Below, piece by piece: positions 24,458 through 33,151 of a DNA stretch of 64,000 bases. Numbering within the stretch: position 1 is the first letter of the stretch; every line of letters starts with the position of its first letter. The stretch spans positions 434,001-498,000 of the forward strand of contig NZ_JTAN02000003.1 of NCBI RefSeq assembly GCF_000949135.2, written 5' to 3'. The translations under genes and the position numbers were made by a program. Below the pieces are notes generated by a model. It saw only the letters and a list, made by a program, of their open reading frames with translations. It was not told the origin of the DNA and did no database searches. The stretch is from Burkholderia sp. USMB20 (lineage in GTDB: Bacteria > Pseudomonadota > Gammaproteobacteria > Burkholderiales > Burkholderiaceae).

Positions 24458-26119
24458 ATGAAGATTCCATTCGTTTCATCGGCCGCGCATCGTGCGCGGC
24501 AGACCTCCGTTGCCGTTGCAGTGCTGCGCGGCGTGGCCGCATCGCTGCTGCTCGCCGGCACGGTCACGCACGCGTTCGCGGCGCCGGCCGGCAAGACGCT
24601 CGTGTACTGCACCGAAGGCAGCCCGGCCGGCTTCGATCCGGGCCAGCACACGACCAGCACCGATTTCGACGCGAGCACGTACACGGTCTACAACGGGCTC
24701 GTGCAGTTCAAGCGCGGCACGCTCGATCTCGTGCCGTCGCTCGCGACGAGCTGGGACGTGTCGTCCGACCAGCGCGTCTACACGTTCCACCTGCGGCGCG
24801 GCGTGAAGTTCCAGACGACCGCGTGGTTCACGCCGACGCGTCCGTTCCAGGCGGACGACGTCGTGTTCACGTTCCGCCGGATGCTCGATCCCGACGATCC
24901 GTTCCGCAAGGCCTACCCGGTCAGTTTCCCGTACTTCAGCGACCTCGGGTTCGACCGCAACATCGAGCGCATCGAAAAGCTCGACGACGATACGGTGCGC
25001 TTCGTGCTGAAGCAGCCCGACGTCGTGTTCGTGCGCAATCTCGCGATGGCGTTCGCGTCGATCCTGTCGGCCGAATATGCGTCGCAGTTGACGGCGCGCC
25101 ATCGCGAAGCCGACATCAACCAGCTCCCGGTCGGCACCGGGCCGTTCCAGCTGCGCGCGTACCAGAAGGACGCCGTGATCCGCTACGACGCGAATCCCGA
25201 CTACTGGAAGCCGGACGACGTGAAGCTCGCGCATCTCGTGTTCGCGATCACGCCCGATCCGGCCGCACGCCTGCAGAAGCTCACGGCCGGCGAGTGCCAG
25301 GTGTCGGTGTTCCCGCGGCCGGCCGATCTCGAGACGGTGCGGCGCGATCCGAAGCTGACGCTGTTTTCGGGGACGGGCTTCAACGTCGGCTTCGTCGCGT
25401 ACAACACGCAGCATCCGCCGCTCGATCGCGTCGACGTGCGGCGCGCGCTCGACATCGCGATCGACAAGACGGCGATCATCAAGACCGTGTTCAACGGCGA
25501 CGCGACGATCGCGACGAACCCGATGCCGCCCGCGCAATGGTCGTACAACCCGCGCCTGAAGGATGCGCCGCGCGATCCGACCGCGGCGAAGGCGCTGCTC
25601 GCGCAGGCGGGATTCCCGAACGGCTTCGACCTGACGCTGTGGGCGATGCCGGTGCAGCGCCCCTACAACCCGAACGCGCAGCTGATGGCGCAACTGATCC
25701 AGCAGGACTGGGCGAAGATCGGCGTGCGCGCGAAGATCGTCAGCTACGAGTGGGGCGAATACAATCGCCGCGCGAAACGCGACGGGCAGCACGACGCGAT
25801 CCTGTACGGCTGGTCGGGCGACAACGGCGACCCCGACAACTGGCTCGGCACGCTGCTCGGCTGCGAGGCGGTGCACGGCAGCAATCTCGCGAAGTGGTGC
25901 AACGCGGATTTCGAGCGGCTCGTCAGCGCGGCGCGCACGAACTCGGACGTCGCGAAACGCACGTCGCTCTACGAGCAGGCACAGGTCGTCTTCAAGGATC
26001 AGGTGCCGTTCACGCCGATCGCGACGTCGATCGTGTCGCTGCCGATCTCGAAGCGCGTGCACGGGCTGACGTTCTCGCCGCTCGGCGGGCACCGGTTCGA
26101 CGGCGTGTGGCTGGATTGA
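24458..26119 (+). CDS. ABC dipeptide/oligopeptide-type substrate-binding protein (family 5)
   Basis: A 553-residue periplasmic protein with an N-terminal Sec signal (VAASLLLAGTVTHAFAAPA) and the DppA/OppA fold: TLVYCTEGSPAGFDPGQ, LVPSLATSWDVSSD, YTFHLRRGVKFQTT, then RRALDIAIDKTAII and the closing DQVPFTPIATS. DppA-like proteins bind dipeptides, haem or other small cationic solutes. No dppBCDF genes are present in the window, so it is an orphan that may work with a transporter encoded elsewhere. Confidence 0.87.
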   Translation: MKIPFVSSAAHRARQTSVAVAVLRGVAASLLLAGTVTHAFAAPAGKTLVYCTEGSPAGFDPGQHTTSTDFDASTYTVYNGLVQFKRGTLDLVPSLATSWDVSSDQRVYTFHLRRGVKFQTTAWFTPTRPFQADDVVFTFRRMLDPDDPFRKAYPVSFPYFSDLGFDRNIERIEKLDDDTVRFVLKQPDVVFVRNLAMAFASILSAEYASQLTARHREADINQLPVGTGPFQLRAYQKDAVIRYDANPDYWKPDDVKLAHLVFAITPDPAARLQKLTAGECQVSVFPRPADLETVRRDPKLTLFSGTGFNVGFVAYNTQHPPLDRVDVRRALDIAIDKTAIIKTVFNGDATIATNPMPPAQWSYNPRLKDAPRDPTAAKALLAQAGFPNGFDLTLWAMPVQRPYNPNAQLMAQLIQQDWAKIGVRAKIVSYEWGEYNRRAKRDGQHDAILYGWSGDNGDPDNWLGTLLGCEAVHGSNLAKWCNADFERLVSAARTNSDVAKRTSLYEQAQVVFKDQVPFTPIATSIVSLPISKRVHGLTFSPLGGHRFDGVWLD

Positions 26120-26126
26120 GGCAGGA

Positions 26127-26148
26127 AGCCGGCGCGGATGCGCCGGCT
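26127..26148. terminator. Hairpin between convergent genes
   Basis: AGCCGGCGC and GCGCCGGCT form a 9-bp stem with a GGAT loop between the family-5 binding-protein gene and the convergent dioxygenase gene. It lacks U-tracts but is placed as a bidirectional terminator. Confidence 0.55.
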
Positions 26149-26161
26149 GTCGACACAGCGG

Positions 26162-27109
26162 TCAGTTCAGCGCGACCGCGGCCGCTGCCTCGACCGGCGA
26201 GCCCTCGAGCGCGACGGACGCCCGGCCGTCGGGGCCGACCGGCACGTCGCCGATGAGCGTCGTGCGGTAGAGCTGGCGATCGAAGTCGAGATCGAAGATG
26301 TCGACCGGCGCGAGATGCGCGGTCGCGCGGTTGTCCCAGAACGCGATGCTGCGCGGCTCCCACTTGAAGCGGATCGTGAATTCCGGCCGCGTCACGTGTT
26401 CCCACAGCAGTTCGAGCAGGGCCTGGCTCTCGCGCGGCGTCAGCCCGACGATCGACTTCAGGAAACTCGGGCTCACGTACAGTGCGCGTTCGCCGGTCTC
26501 CGGATGCACGCGCACCAGCGGATGCTCGGTCACGAGCGGGCGGCGCTCGACGGCTTCGTCGAATGCGCCGGTCGCGCGCGCACCGGGCGGCGGCGTGAAG
26601 CGATGGATGCCGCGCAAGCCGTCGACGAAGTCGCGCAGCGGTGCGGACAGCGTTTCATAGGCGCGCACGAGGTTGGTCCAGTGCGTGTCGCCGCCGTACG
26701 GCGGAATCGTCACGCCGCGCAGGATCGACGCCCACGGCGGATTGACGGCGGCCGTCACGTCGGTGTGCCAGCCCGTCCACGGCCGGCGTACCGGCTCGCC
26801 TTCGAAGCGCGTCGCCTTGCGATGCTTCGCGATCGAATAGACGGCCGGATGACCGTCGACGTGGCCGAACACCGGGTGGCCGACGGTCGGCTCGCCGAAC
26901 TGCGCGGAGAACGCGACGTGCTGCTCGTGCGTGAGGAACTGCTCGCGGAAGAAGATCACGCGCCATTTCAGCAGCGCGGCGCGAATCGCGGCGATCTGCG
27001 GCGTGGTCAACGGCTGGGTGAGGTCGATGCCGCGGATCTCGGCGCCGATGTGGGCGGACAGCGGGATCACGTCGACCGGCTCGGCGGCGGGTACGGGTAG
27101 GGCGCTCAT
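26162..27109 (-). CDS. TauD/TfdA-family Fe(II)/2-oxoglutarate dioxygenase
   Basis: These enzymes hydroxylate sulfonates or sulfate esters next to the sulfur group, releasing sulfite or sulfate. The 315-residue protein has the iron facial triad in WHTDVTA (His, Asp) and TAHLAPVD (His), and the 2-oxoglutarate-binding arginine in RQLYRTTLIG. Other typical motifs are GAEIRGIDLTQPL and RVHPETGERALYVSP. A good ribosome site (AGGAG) precedes the ATG. It is the second of two tandem dioxygenase genes, separated from the first by a hairpin at 27241-27270, so it may be expressed separately. Confidence 0.9.
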   Translation of the reverse strand: MSALPVPAAEPVDVIPLSAHIGAEIRGIDLTQPLTTPQIAAIRAALLKWRVIFFREQFLTHEQHVAFSAQFGEPTVGHPVFGHVDGHPAVYSIAKHRKATRFEGEPVRRPWTGWHTDVTAAVNPPWASILRGVTIPPYGGDTHWTNLVRAYETLSAPLRDFVDGLRGIHRFTPPPGARATGAFDEAVERRPLVTEHPLVRVHPETGERALYVSPSFLKSIVGLTPRESQALLELLWEHVTRPEFTIRFKWEPRSIAFWDNRATAHLAPVDIFDLDFDRQLYRTTLIGDVPVGPDGRASVALEGSPVEAAAAVALN

Positions 27110-27240
27110 GCGACGCTCCTGGAGGAAGTGAACGGGGCGAACGGACGGCGACATCGTTGCGCATGCAAGCGTCGGCCCGGTGGCGGGAAGGTCATGGTCG
27201 GATCCTCCGGTCGGGAAGGCGGGAAGGCAGGGTGGCGCCG

Positions 27241-27270
27241 GCACGGTGGCGACCGAAGCCGCCACCGTGC
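27241..27270 (-). terminator. Strong hairpin between the two dioxygenase genes
   Basis: GCACGGTGGCG (27241-27251) pairs with CGCCACCGTGC (27260-27270) in an 11-bp perfect stem 8 bases after the upstream dioxygenase stop. No U-tract follows. It may attenuate transcription into the second dioxygenase gene. Confidence 0.55.
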
Positions 27271-27278
27271 GGCGAACG

Positions 27279-28235
27279 TCATTGCAGCGTCGCGCCCGGC
27301 CCCTTCAGCACGACGCTGCGGCGGCCGTCGATACCGACCGGCACGTCGCCGTGCACGGTCGCGCGACGCACGACGCGGCGCGCATCGCCGTAGTCGTTGA
27401 TCGCGTAGTGCTGCGTCGCGCGGTTGTCCCAGATCGCGACGTCGCCTTGCTGCCAGTTCCAGCGCACGGTGTTCTCGAGGCGCGTCACGTGTTCGTGCAG
27501 CACCTGCAGCAGATGGGCGGAATCCTGCGACGACAGCCCCTTGATCTTCTGCACGAAGTGTCCGAGCACGAGCGTGCGCTCGCCGGTCTCCGGATGCACG
27601 CGCACGACCGGATGTTCGGTTTCGTAGACGGTCGACGTGAACACTTCGCGGTAGCGCTTCAGTTGCGTGTCGTCGGCATGCACGTGCGTCGACGCGTAGT
27701 CGTACGCGTTCGTGTGCACCGCCCACAGCGTGTCGGCGAGCGCGCGCAGCGACTCGGGAAGATGCGTGTATGCGGCCGCCGTGTTGGCCCACACGGTGTC
27801 GCCGCCGAACGGCGGAATCACGACCGCGCGCAGGATCGACACCTTCGGGTACGCATCGACGAACGTCACGTCGGTGTGCCACGAATTGGCGCGCGCGCCG
27901 TGCGCGGAATCGAGTTCGAGCAGGTGCGCGCTGCCGTCGACGGAGGGCACGGTCGGGTGGGCGACCGTCTCGCCGAAGCGGCGCGCGAAGGCTTCCTGCG
28001 CGGTGTCGTCGAGATGGCCCTGGTTGCGGAAGAACAGCACCTTGTGGCGCAGCAGCGCGGCCTGGATCGCGTCGAACGTCGCATCGTCGAGCGTGCCGGA
28101 CAGCCGGACACCGGCGATTTCGGCGCCGATCCGGCCGGCGACCTGGCGAAGCTGAAGCGGGACGGCGGCCGTGCGCGGCGCGGCGGCGTGCGAAGCATGC
28201 GATGACGGGTGAGCGGCGTGCTGGACTTCGGACAT
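27279..28235 (-). CDS. TauD/AtsK-like Fe(II)/2-oxoglutarate dioxygenase
   Basis: The 318-residue protein carries the triad in WHTDVTFVDAYPK and TQHYAINDYG and the cosubstrate arginines in RRVVRRATVHG. The segment GRIGAEIAGVRLSGTLDDA and the long insertion ending TSTVYETEHPVVRVHPETGE resemble alkylsulfatase AtsK more than TauD itself. AtsK cleaves medium-chain alkyl sulfate esters to aldehyde and sulfate. Its position after the ABC genes matches sulfate-ester uptake and cleavage clusters. The start follows AGGAGACTCCCG. Substrate remains an inference. Confidence 0.88.
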   Translation of the reverse strand: MSEVQHAAHPSSHASHAAAPRTAAVPLQLRQVAGRIGAEIAGVRLSGTLDDATFDAIQAALLRHKVLFFRNQGHLDDTAQEAFARRFGETVAHPTVPSVDGSAHLLELDSAHGARANSWHTDVTFVDAYPKVSILRAVVIPPFGGDTVWANTAAAYTHLPESLRALADTLWAVHTNAYDYASTHVHADDTQLKRYREVFTSTVYETEHPVVRVHPETGERTLVLGHFVQKIKGLSSQDSAHLLQVLHEHVTRLENTVRWNWQQGDVAIWDNRATQHYAINDYGDARRVVRRATVHGDVPVGIDGRRSVVLKGPGATLQ

Positions 28236-28397
28236 CGGGAGTCTCCTGGGTCGGGTCGATCGAGTCTCCATTCAAGCAGGGACCGCGCGGAACCGGAACC
28301 GATGAATCGTCACAACCTTAGTGCGCGCCGTGATGATCGATATGTGTCGGCATGCTGAGCGTTTCGCGCGCGGCATCGGGCCCGCCGCGTGAGCGCA

Positions 28398-29249
28398 TCA
28401 CCACGCGAGCCGCCATGCGCCGATCCGGTGCGCATCGAGCGCCTCGTCACGGTTTGCCCGGCTGCCGCTGCCGCCGTTGCCGGGCGGTTCGAGATCGTCG
28501 AAATCGGCGAGCACCGCGTCGCGCAGCCGCGCGAATTCCGGCGAGTCGCGCCGGCGCGGCCGCGGCAACGCGACGTCGAGGATGCGCTCGATGCGCCCCG
28601 GGCGCGGCGCCATCGTGACGACGCGATCGCCGAGATACACGGCTTCGTCGACGTCGTGCGTGACCAGCACCATCGTGATGCGTTCCTGTTCCCAGATGCG
28701 CAGCAGTTCGTTCTGCATCCGCGCGCGCGTCTGTGCATCGAGTGCGCCGAACGGTTCGTCGAGCAGCAGCACGCGCGGGCGATTCACGAGGCCGCGCGCG
28801 ATCGCGACGCGTTGCGCCATGCCGCCCGACAGCTGGTTCGGGTACGCATGCTCGAAGCCGTTCAGCCCGACGAGCGCGATGTGCTCGGCTACCGCGCGCC
28901 GTTTGGCCGGCGCGTCGAGCGGCGCATTGCGCAGTGCTGCCTCGATGTTCTGCGCAACCGTCAGCCACGGGAACAGCCGGTGATCCTGGAACACGATCCC
29001 GCGCTGCAGCGACGTGTCGCGCACCGTTTCGTCGCCGGCGCGGATTTCGCCAGCGTAGTCGGTATCGAGCCCGGCGATCAGGCGCAGCAAAGTCGACTTG
29101 CCGCAGCCGCTCGCGCCGACGATCGTGACGAACTCGCCGGCACGCACGTGCAGCGACACGTCGTCGAGCACGGCGAGCGACGCGCCGCGTTGCGCATAGC
29201 GTTTGCTCACGTGGAGGATATCGAGCGAATCGGAAGCGGGAGTCGTCAT
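28398..29249 (-). CDS. Sulfonate/sulfate-ester ABC transporter ATPase (SsuB/AtsC-like)
   Basis: The 283-residue ATPase has Walker A GASGCGKST near residue 45, the Q-loop in IVFQDHRLFPWLT, signature LSGGMAQRV and Walker B VLLLDEPFGALD. These variants (FQDHRLFPW, GGMAQRVAIARGL) are typical of nitrate/sulfonate/taurine importers. The Asp/Gly-rich tail of about 35 residues is not part of the family core. It is 35 bases after the permease gene and 162 bases before the first dioxygenase gene. Confidence 0.9.
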   Translation of the reverse strand: MTTPASDSLDILHVSKRYAQRGASLAVLDDVSLHVRAGEFVTIVGASGCGKSTLLRLIAGLDTDYAGEIRAGDETVRDTSLQRGIVFQDHRLFPWLTVAQNIEAALRNAPLDAPAKRRAVAEHIALVGLNGFEHAYPNQLSGGMAQRVAIARGLVNRPRVLLLDEPFGALDAQTRARMQNELLRIWEQERITMVLVTHDVDEAVYLGDRVVTMAPRPGRIERILDVALPRPRRRDSPEFARLRDAVLADFDDLEPPGNGGSGSRANRDEALDAHRIGAWRLAW

Positions 29250-29284
29250 GGCGGAAAGGGTAGCAACGGGAAGGAAGAGGGCGA

Positions 29285-30109
29285 TCAGCGGCGCAGCTCG
29301 CCGCGCCGGGCCAGCACCTTGCGCTCGATCGCGCGCGCGACCGCGTTCAGCGCCCAGCCGGTCGCGCCGACGACGATGATCCCGAACAGCACGAGATCCA
29401 TCCGGAACTGCTCGCTGCCGTCGATCAGCGTGTTGCCGATCCCGGCGCCCGCGACGAGCAGGTACTCGGCGCCGAGCGTCGCGAGCCACGAGTAGATGAG
29501 GCCGAGATACAGCCCGGTGAAGATCGACGGCAGCGCGGCGGGCAGGATCACGTGGCGCACCAGCTGAAGCCGCGAATAACGCAGCGCGCGGGCCACGTCG
29601 ACGTAGGTGCGCGGCACCGCATGAATGCCGTCGCACGTATGCGCGGCGACCGGCAGCAGCGCGGCGAGCGACAGGAACACCACCTTGGCGACGTCGCCGA
29701 GGCCGAACCAGACGGAAATCAGCGGAATCCACGCGAACAGCGAGATCTGCTTGAACGTGTCGAAGCTCGGGCCGACCATGCGCGCGGCGATGCGCGACAG
29801 CCCGAGCGCGGTGCCGAGCAGCAGGCCGCCGGTCGCGCCGATCGCGAAGCCGCACGCTTCGCGCGCGAGCGATGCCGACAATGCACGCGCGAGCGCGCCG
29901 CCGGTCGTCTGGGTCCACGCGGTGTGCAGCACGTCGGCCGGGCCGACCAGCAGCCCGCTCTTGACGAGGTGCGCGGGCGACACGGCCCACCAGAGCGCGA
30001 GCGTGGCGAGCGGCAGGACGAAACCGCGCCAGTCGGGCACGGGAAAGCGACGGGCGATCCTGACGGCGGGCGATGGGGCGTCCGATGCGGACGTGGCGTC
30101 AAGCGGCAT
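29285..30109 (-). CDS. Sulfonate-type ABC permease (SsuC-like), second copy
   Basis: A 274-residue inner-membrane permease with about six helices. The coupling-helix motif is EAARALRYSR-like (VARALRYSRLQLVRHVILPAAL), followed by IFTGLYLGLIYSWLATLGAEYL as usual in SsuC/TauC proteins. It may pair with the neighbouring permease as a heterodimer served by one ATPase. It starts 24 bases after the first permease gene ends. Confidence 0.9.
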   Translation of the reverse strand: MPLDATSASDAPSPAVRIARRFPVPDWRGFVLPLATLALWWAVSPAHLVKSGLLVGPADVLHTAWTQTTGGALARALSASLAREACGFAIGATGGLLLGTALGLSRIAARMVGPSFDTFKQISLFAWIPLISVWFGLGDVAKVVFLSLAALLPVAAHTCDGIHAVPRTYVDVARALRYSRLQLVRHVILPAALPSIFTGLYLGLIYSWLATLGAEYLLVAGAGIGNTLIDGSEQFRMDLVLFGIIVVGATGWALNAVARAIERKVLARRGELRR

Positions 30110-30133
30110 GGGAGGAGAATCCTTGAATCGGGT

Positions 30134-30973
30134 TCAACCGCGGAATGCGGACGGCACGCCGCGGCGCAGCCGTGCTTCGAGCGCGTCGAGCAGCCGGTTG
30201 ATCGCGAGGCCGACCGCGCCGACCACGATCACCGCCGCCATCACGAGATCGAGCTGGAACAGCTGGCGCCCGTACACGATCAGGTAGCCGAGCCCTTCCG
30301 ACGACGCGACGAGTTCGACGACGACGAGCGCGAGCCACGATTTCGTGAATGCGAGCCGCACGCCGGTCGCGAGCGTCGGAATCGCGGCCGGCAGCACGAC
30401 GTGGACGATGCGCTGGCGGCGCGTATAGCCGAACACGCGCGCGGCTTCATCGAGCGCGGGCGGCGCCTGGCGGAACCCCTGCAGCGTGCTCATCGTCACG
30501 GGGACGAGCGCCGCATGCGCGATCAGCAGGTACTTCAGCGGCTCGCCGACGCCGACGAGCAGCAGCAGGAACGGCAGCCAGCCGAGCACGGGAATCTGCA
30601 CGAGCGCGTTGAAGCCGGGCAGCACGTAGGCTTCGAGCGTGCGCGACAGGCCGAGCGCCGCGCCGGTCGCGAAACCGAGCAGCGTGCCGGCCGCGAAGCC
30701 GACCAGCACGCGCTGCAGGCTGATCAGCGTGTGGCGCGCGAGATCGCCGCTGGCCGCGAGTTCGGCGAGCGAGTCGGCGACGTGCGCGGGCGGCGGCAGG
30801 ATCTGCGGTGCGATCCAGCCGCGCGCGCTGCCGACGGTCCACAACACGAACAGCAGCGCGGGCAGCGCCCACGGCGCGAGCAGCCACGCCACGCGTTTCG
30901 CGGCCGCCGCGCGGGACGGCGCGGCGCGCGCGTGCGAATCGGACGACGGAATCGGGATCGCGGTGTCGCTCAT
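30134..30973 (-). CDS. Sulfonate-type ABC permease (SsuC-like), first copy
   Basis: A 279-residue permease with the SsuC pattern: GRTL-like region HTLISLQRVLVGFAAGTLLG, then EAARVFGYTRRQRIVHVVLP as the ATPase-contact loop and TGVRLAFTKSWLALVVVELV. The N-terminal 25 residues are polar and Ala-rich. The gene begins 14 bases after the binding-protein gene. Presence of two different permeases with one ATPase recalls the atsB arrangement of sulfate-ester importers. Confidence 0.9.
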   Translation of the reverse strand: MSDTAIPIPSSDSHARAAPSRAAAAKRVAWLLAPWALPALLFVLWTVGSARGWIAPQILPPPAHVADSLAELAASGDLARHTLISLQRVLVGFAAGTLLGFATGAALGLSRTLEAYVLPGFNALVQIPVLGWLPFLLLLVGVGEPLKYLLIAHAALVPVTMSTLQGFRQAPPALDEAARVFGYTRRQRIVHVVLPAAIPTLATGVRLAFTKSWLALVVVELVASSEGLGYLIVYGRQLFQLDLVMAAVIVVGAVGLAINRLLDALEARLRRGVPSAFRG

Positions 30974-30987
30974 CGGGCGGGTCCGGG

Positions 30988-32070
30988 TCAGGAGAGGGGC
31001 TTGCCGGCCGCGTCGTAGCGCGGCCAGTAGTGCTCGAGGTGCTGCGCGCGCAACGCGTTGTCGAGATACTTCGGCTCGAACCAGCCGTCGACGTCGACCG
31101 GCTGGCGGATCAGTTTCAGCTTCAGCGCGTCCTGCGCGACGGCCTTGTAGCGCGCGACGAGGAACGGATCGATCAGCGGCGACAGGCGGTCCTTCAGGCG
31201 CTGGTTCGCGTAGTCGGCCTGCCACGACGTATACGGCACGCCGCTTTTTTCCCACAGCCTGAACAGCGCATCGCGGTTCGCTTCGTCGGACGACCATTGC
31301 GCACCCTTGACCAGCGCGTTGACGACGCGTTGCACGATGTCCGGATGCGCGTGCTCGAAGTCGTCGAGCACGAGCAGGTGGGTCTGCCGCGTGTACTGCG
31401 GGCCGTCGTTCTGCGATTCGTAGATGATTTTCGCGAGGCCCGCGTCGCGCAGTTTGTACAACTGATAGTCGCCCACCGACGCGTCGATGCCCTTCGACGC
31501 GAGCGCGGCGAGCGAACTCGCGGAGTCGAGGTTGATCACGCGCAGGTCGCGTTCGCCGAGGCCGTTCTTCGCGAGCGCGTTGTCGGCGACGAGCTGCAGG
31601 TTCGTGCCGCGGAAGATCGACACGCGGCGGTCCTTCAGGTCGGTGATCGAACGGATGCCGGAGTCGGGCGGCACCGCGATCTTCACGCCCGAGCGCACGC
31701 TCGCGGCGAGCAGCAGGCGCGTCCTGATGCCGTTCGAGCGCGCGAGCACGGCCGGCAGGTCGCCCTGGTAGGCGAAGTCGAGCGCCTTGTTGGCGATCGC
31801 CTCGTTGACGGCCGGGCCCGCGCCCTTGAAGAACAGCCACTGCACCTTGATGCCGTCGGCCGCGAATTCCTTTTCGACGAGTTGCTGCAACTGCGCGGTG
31901 GCCGCGCTCGACCCACCGAAGGTCGGCGGATCGCCGGTGCCCTGCTGGGCGACGCCGATGCGGATCGTGGCGGGCTTGTCGGCGTGCGCGGCGGCAGCGG
32001 GCAACGCGACGAGGGACGCGATCAGCAGCGATCGCAGCAGGCGCAGTGGAGACGGGAATCGGTCGATCAT
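30988..32070 (-). CDS. Sulfate-ester/sulfonate ABC substrate-binding protein (AtsR-like)
   Basis: The 360-residue protein starts with a Sec signal (LLRSLLIASLVALPAAAAHA) and continues IRIGVAQQGTGDPPTFGGSS, GPAVNEAIANKALDFAYQG and LKDRRVSIFRGTNLQLVADN, a SsuA/AtsR-type pattern. It is the first gene of the leftward operon SBP-permease-permease-ATPase-dioxygenase-dioxygenase, which points to scavenging sulfur from organic sulfonates or sulfate esters when sulfate is scarce. The ribosome site at this ATG is weak; longer frames have no signal-peptide logic. Confidence 0.88.
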   Translation of the reverse strand: MIDRFPSPLRLLRSLLIASLVALPAAAAHADKPATIRIGVAQQGTGDPPTFGGSSAATAQLQQLVEKEFAADGIKVQWLFFKGAGPAVNEAIANKALDFAYQGDLPAVLARSNGIRTRLLLAASVRSGVKIAVPPDSGIRSITDLKDRRVSIFRGTNLQLVADNALAKNGLGERDLRVINLDSASSLAALASKGIDASVGDYQLYKLRDAGLAKIIYESQNDGPQYTRQTHLLVLDDFEHAHPDIVQRVVNALVKGAQWSSDEANRDALFRLWEKSGVPYTSWQADYANQRLKDRLSPLIDPFLVARYKAVAQDALKLKLIRQPVDVDGWFEPKYLDNALRAQHLEHYWPRYDAAGKPLS

Positions 32071-32880
32071 GGTGCGTCGGATGGTGAGGAGTCGAAATCG
32101 GGCCGGAGGGTGTCGAACCATTCTGGAGGACGCCTCGGGCGCGGGACAAGCAACGATTTGAACTATGCTTATCGCCGCGTTTCGGGTTGGCAAATCACGC
32201 GTGGCGCCGATTGGAAATGGCGAGACGGGGGAGCGCGGCGTGCGGATTCCGCACGCCGATCGGCGGCGAACCGAGCGTCGGTGACAGCGGCGCCAATCCG
32301 GATCGGGCAATGCGATCGGGTGCGCAAAATTTTCCGGATCATGTCGGCGCGCACGAAAAAGATGCCGGGAAACGCACGCGCGAGTTCGTTTCAAGGTCGG
32401 GCAGGTAAATCACGCGGCATATCGGAAAACTGAATAAAAATCATCGAATTGCAACGGCGTCGGCAACGATGCATCCCGTTATTAACATTCTTACTGCACG
32501 CCGCGCCGGGCTTGTTGCATCATGCTGAAAAGCGGCAAATGGCATGCGCGAATTTCATCGCTGAAGGGCGCCGCCCATAAATGCACTCCGACGCTAAATA
32601 ATTTGAAATCGCCGAAAAAATTGTCTATACCCTAGACGAATCAGTGTGAATTGCATTGTGCCAATGCAGTTATGCAACAAGCGCGCGCATGTCGCGGCGG
32701 ATTCCATTGCCGACCATCGCGCGTTGCAGCGATCGAATGGATTCCGGGGGATGCGCATGGCCCGACGACAGGGCTGCCGCATGAGTCATGAATGGGCGAA
32801 AACGCCGTGCGTGCCACCGAAGCAGCGCCGCTTCTTTTCACTCAACGGTCGATCACCGACCCCGTCACACGGAGGTTGTC
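32071..32880. other. Long intergenic region between sulfur and Tad operons
   Basis: This 810-base divergent region has no recognisable gene. It contains a 10-bp perfect inverted repeat with a 3-base spacer, CGGCGTGCGG-ATT-CCGCACGCCG at 32236-32258, and a markedly AT-rich part at 32420-32660 with a promoter toward flp. No tRNA or CRISPR is seen. A CysB/SsuR-type activator site for the sulfur operon is expected on the left side but none could be singled out. Confidence 0.5.
32603..32631 (+). promoter_or_regulatory. Putative sigma-70 promoter of the Tad/Flp operon
   Basis: TTGAAA (32603-32608) and TATACC (32626-32631) are separated by 17 bases in an AT-rich context, giving a leader of roughly 240 bases before flp. 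A long leader could carry regulation, but no hairpin stands out. Confidence 0.5.
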
Positions 32881-33063
32881 ATGCTGCAATACGTCAAGAC
32901 CTTGCTGCGCGATGAACGCGGCGTCAGCTCGCTCGAGTACGCGGTTCTGGCCGGCATCGTCGTGGTCGCACTGGCGGCGGTCGGGGTGATCCTCAGCAGT
33001 ACATCCGGCGGCTTGCCGGCCGTGTTCACCGCGCTGATCAACAAGGTCACTGCGCTGATCTGA
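32881..33063 (+). CDS. flp: Flp-family type IVb pilin
   Basis: The major subunit of the tight-adherence pilus, 60 residues. The prepilin cleavage site is RDERG followed by VSSLEYAVLAGIVVVA, with the conserved Glu-Tyr at +5/+6, and a single hydrophobic helix follows, ending in a short C-terminal tail. Cleavage by the TadV peptidase encoded next is expected. GGAGGTTGTC precedes the ATG. It is the first gene of an operon that runs to 43395. Confidence 0.95.
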   Translation: MLQYVKTLLRDERGVSSLEYAVLAGIVVVALAAVGVILSSTSGGLPAVFTALINKVTALI

Positions 33064-33151
33064 TCTCCTGAACCCGCGCGCCGCCGACGAACACACGGAT
33101 CCGCAGCGGTACGACGTATCCAGCCGGGGCGCGCCGACGGACGGCTCTCCG

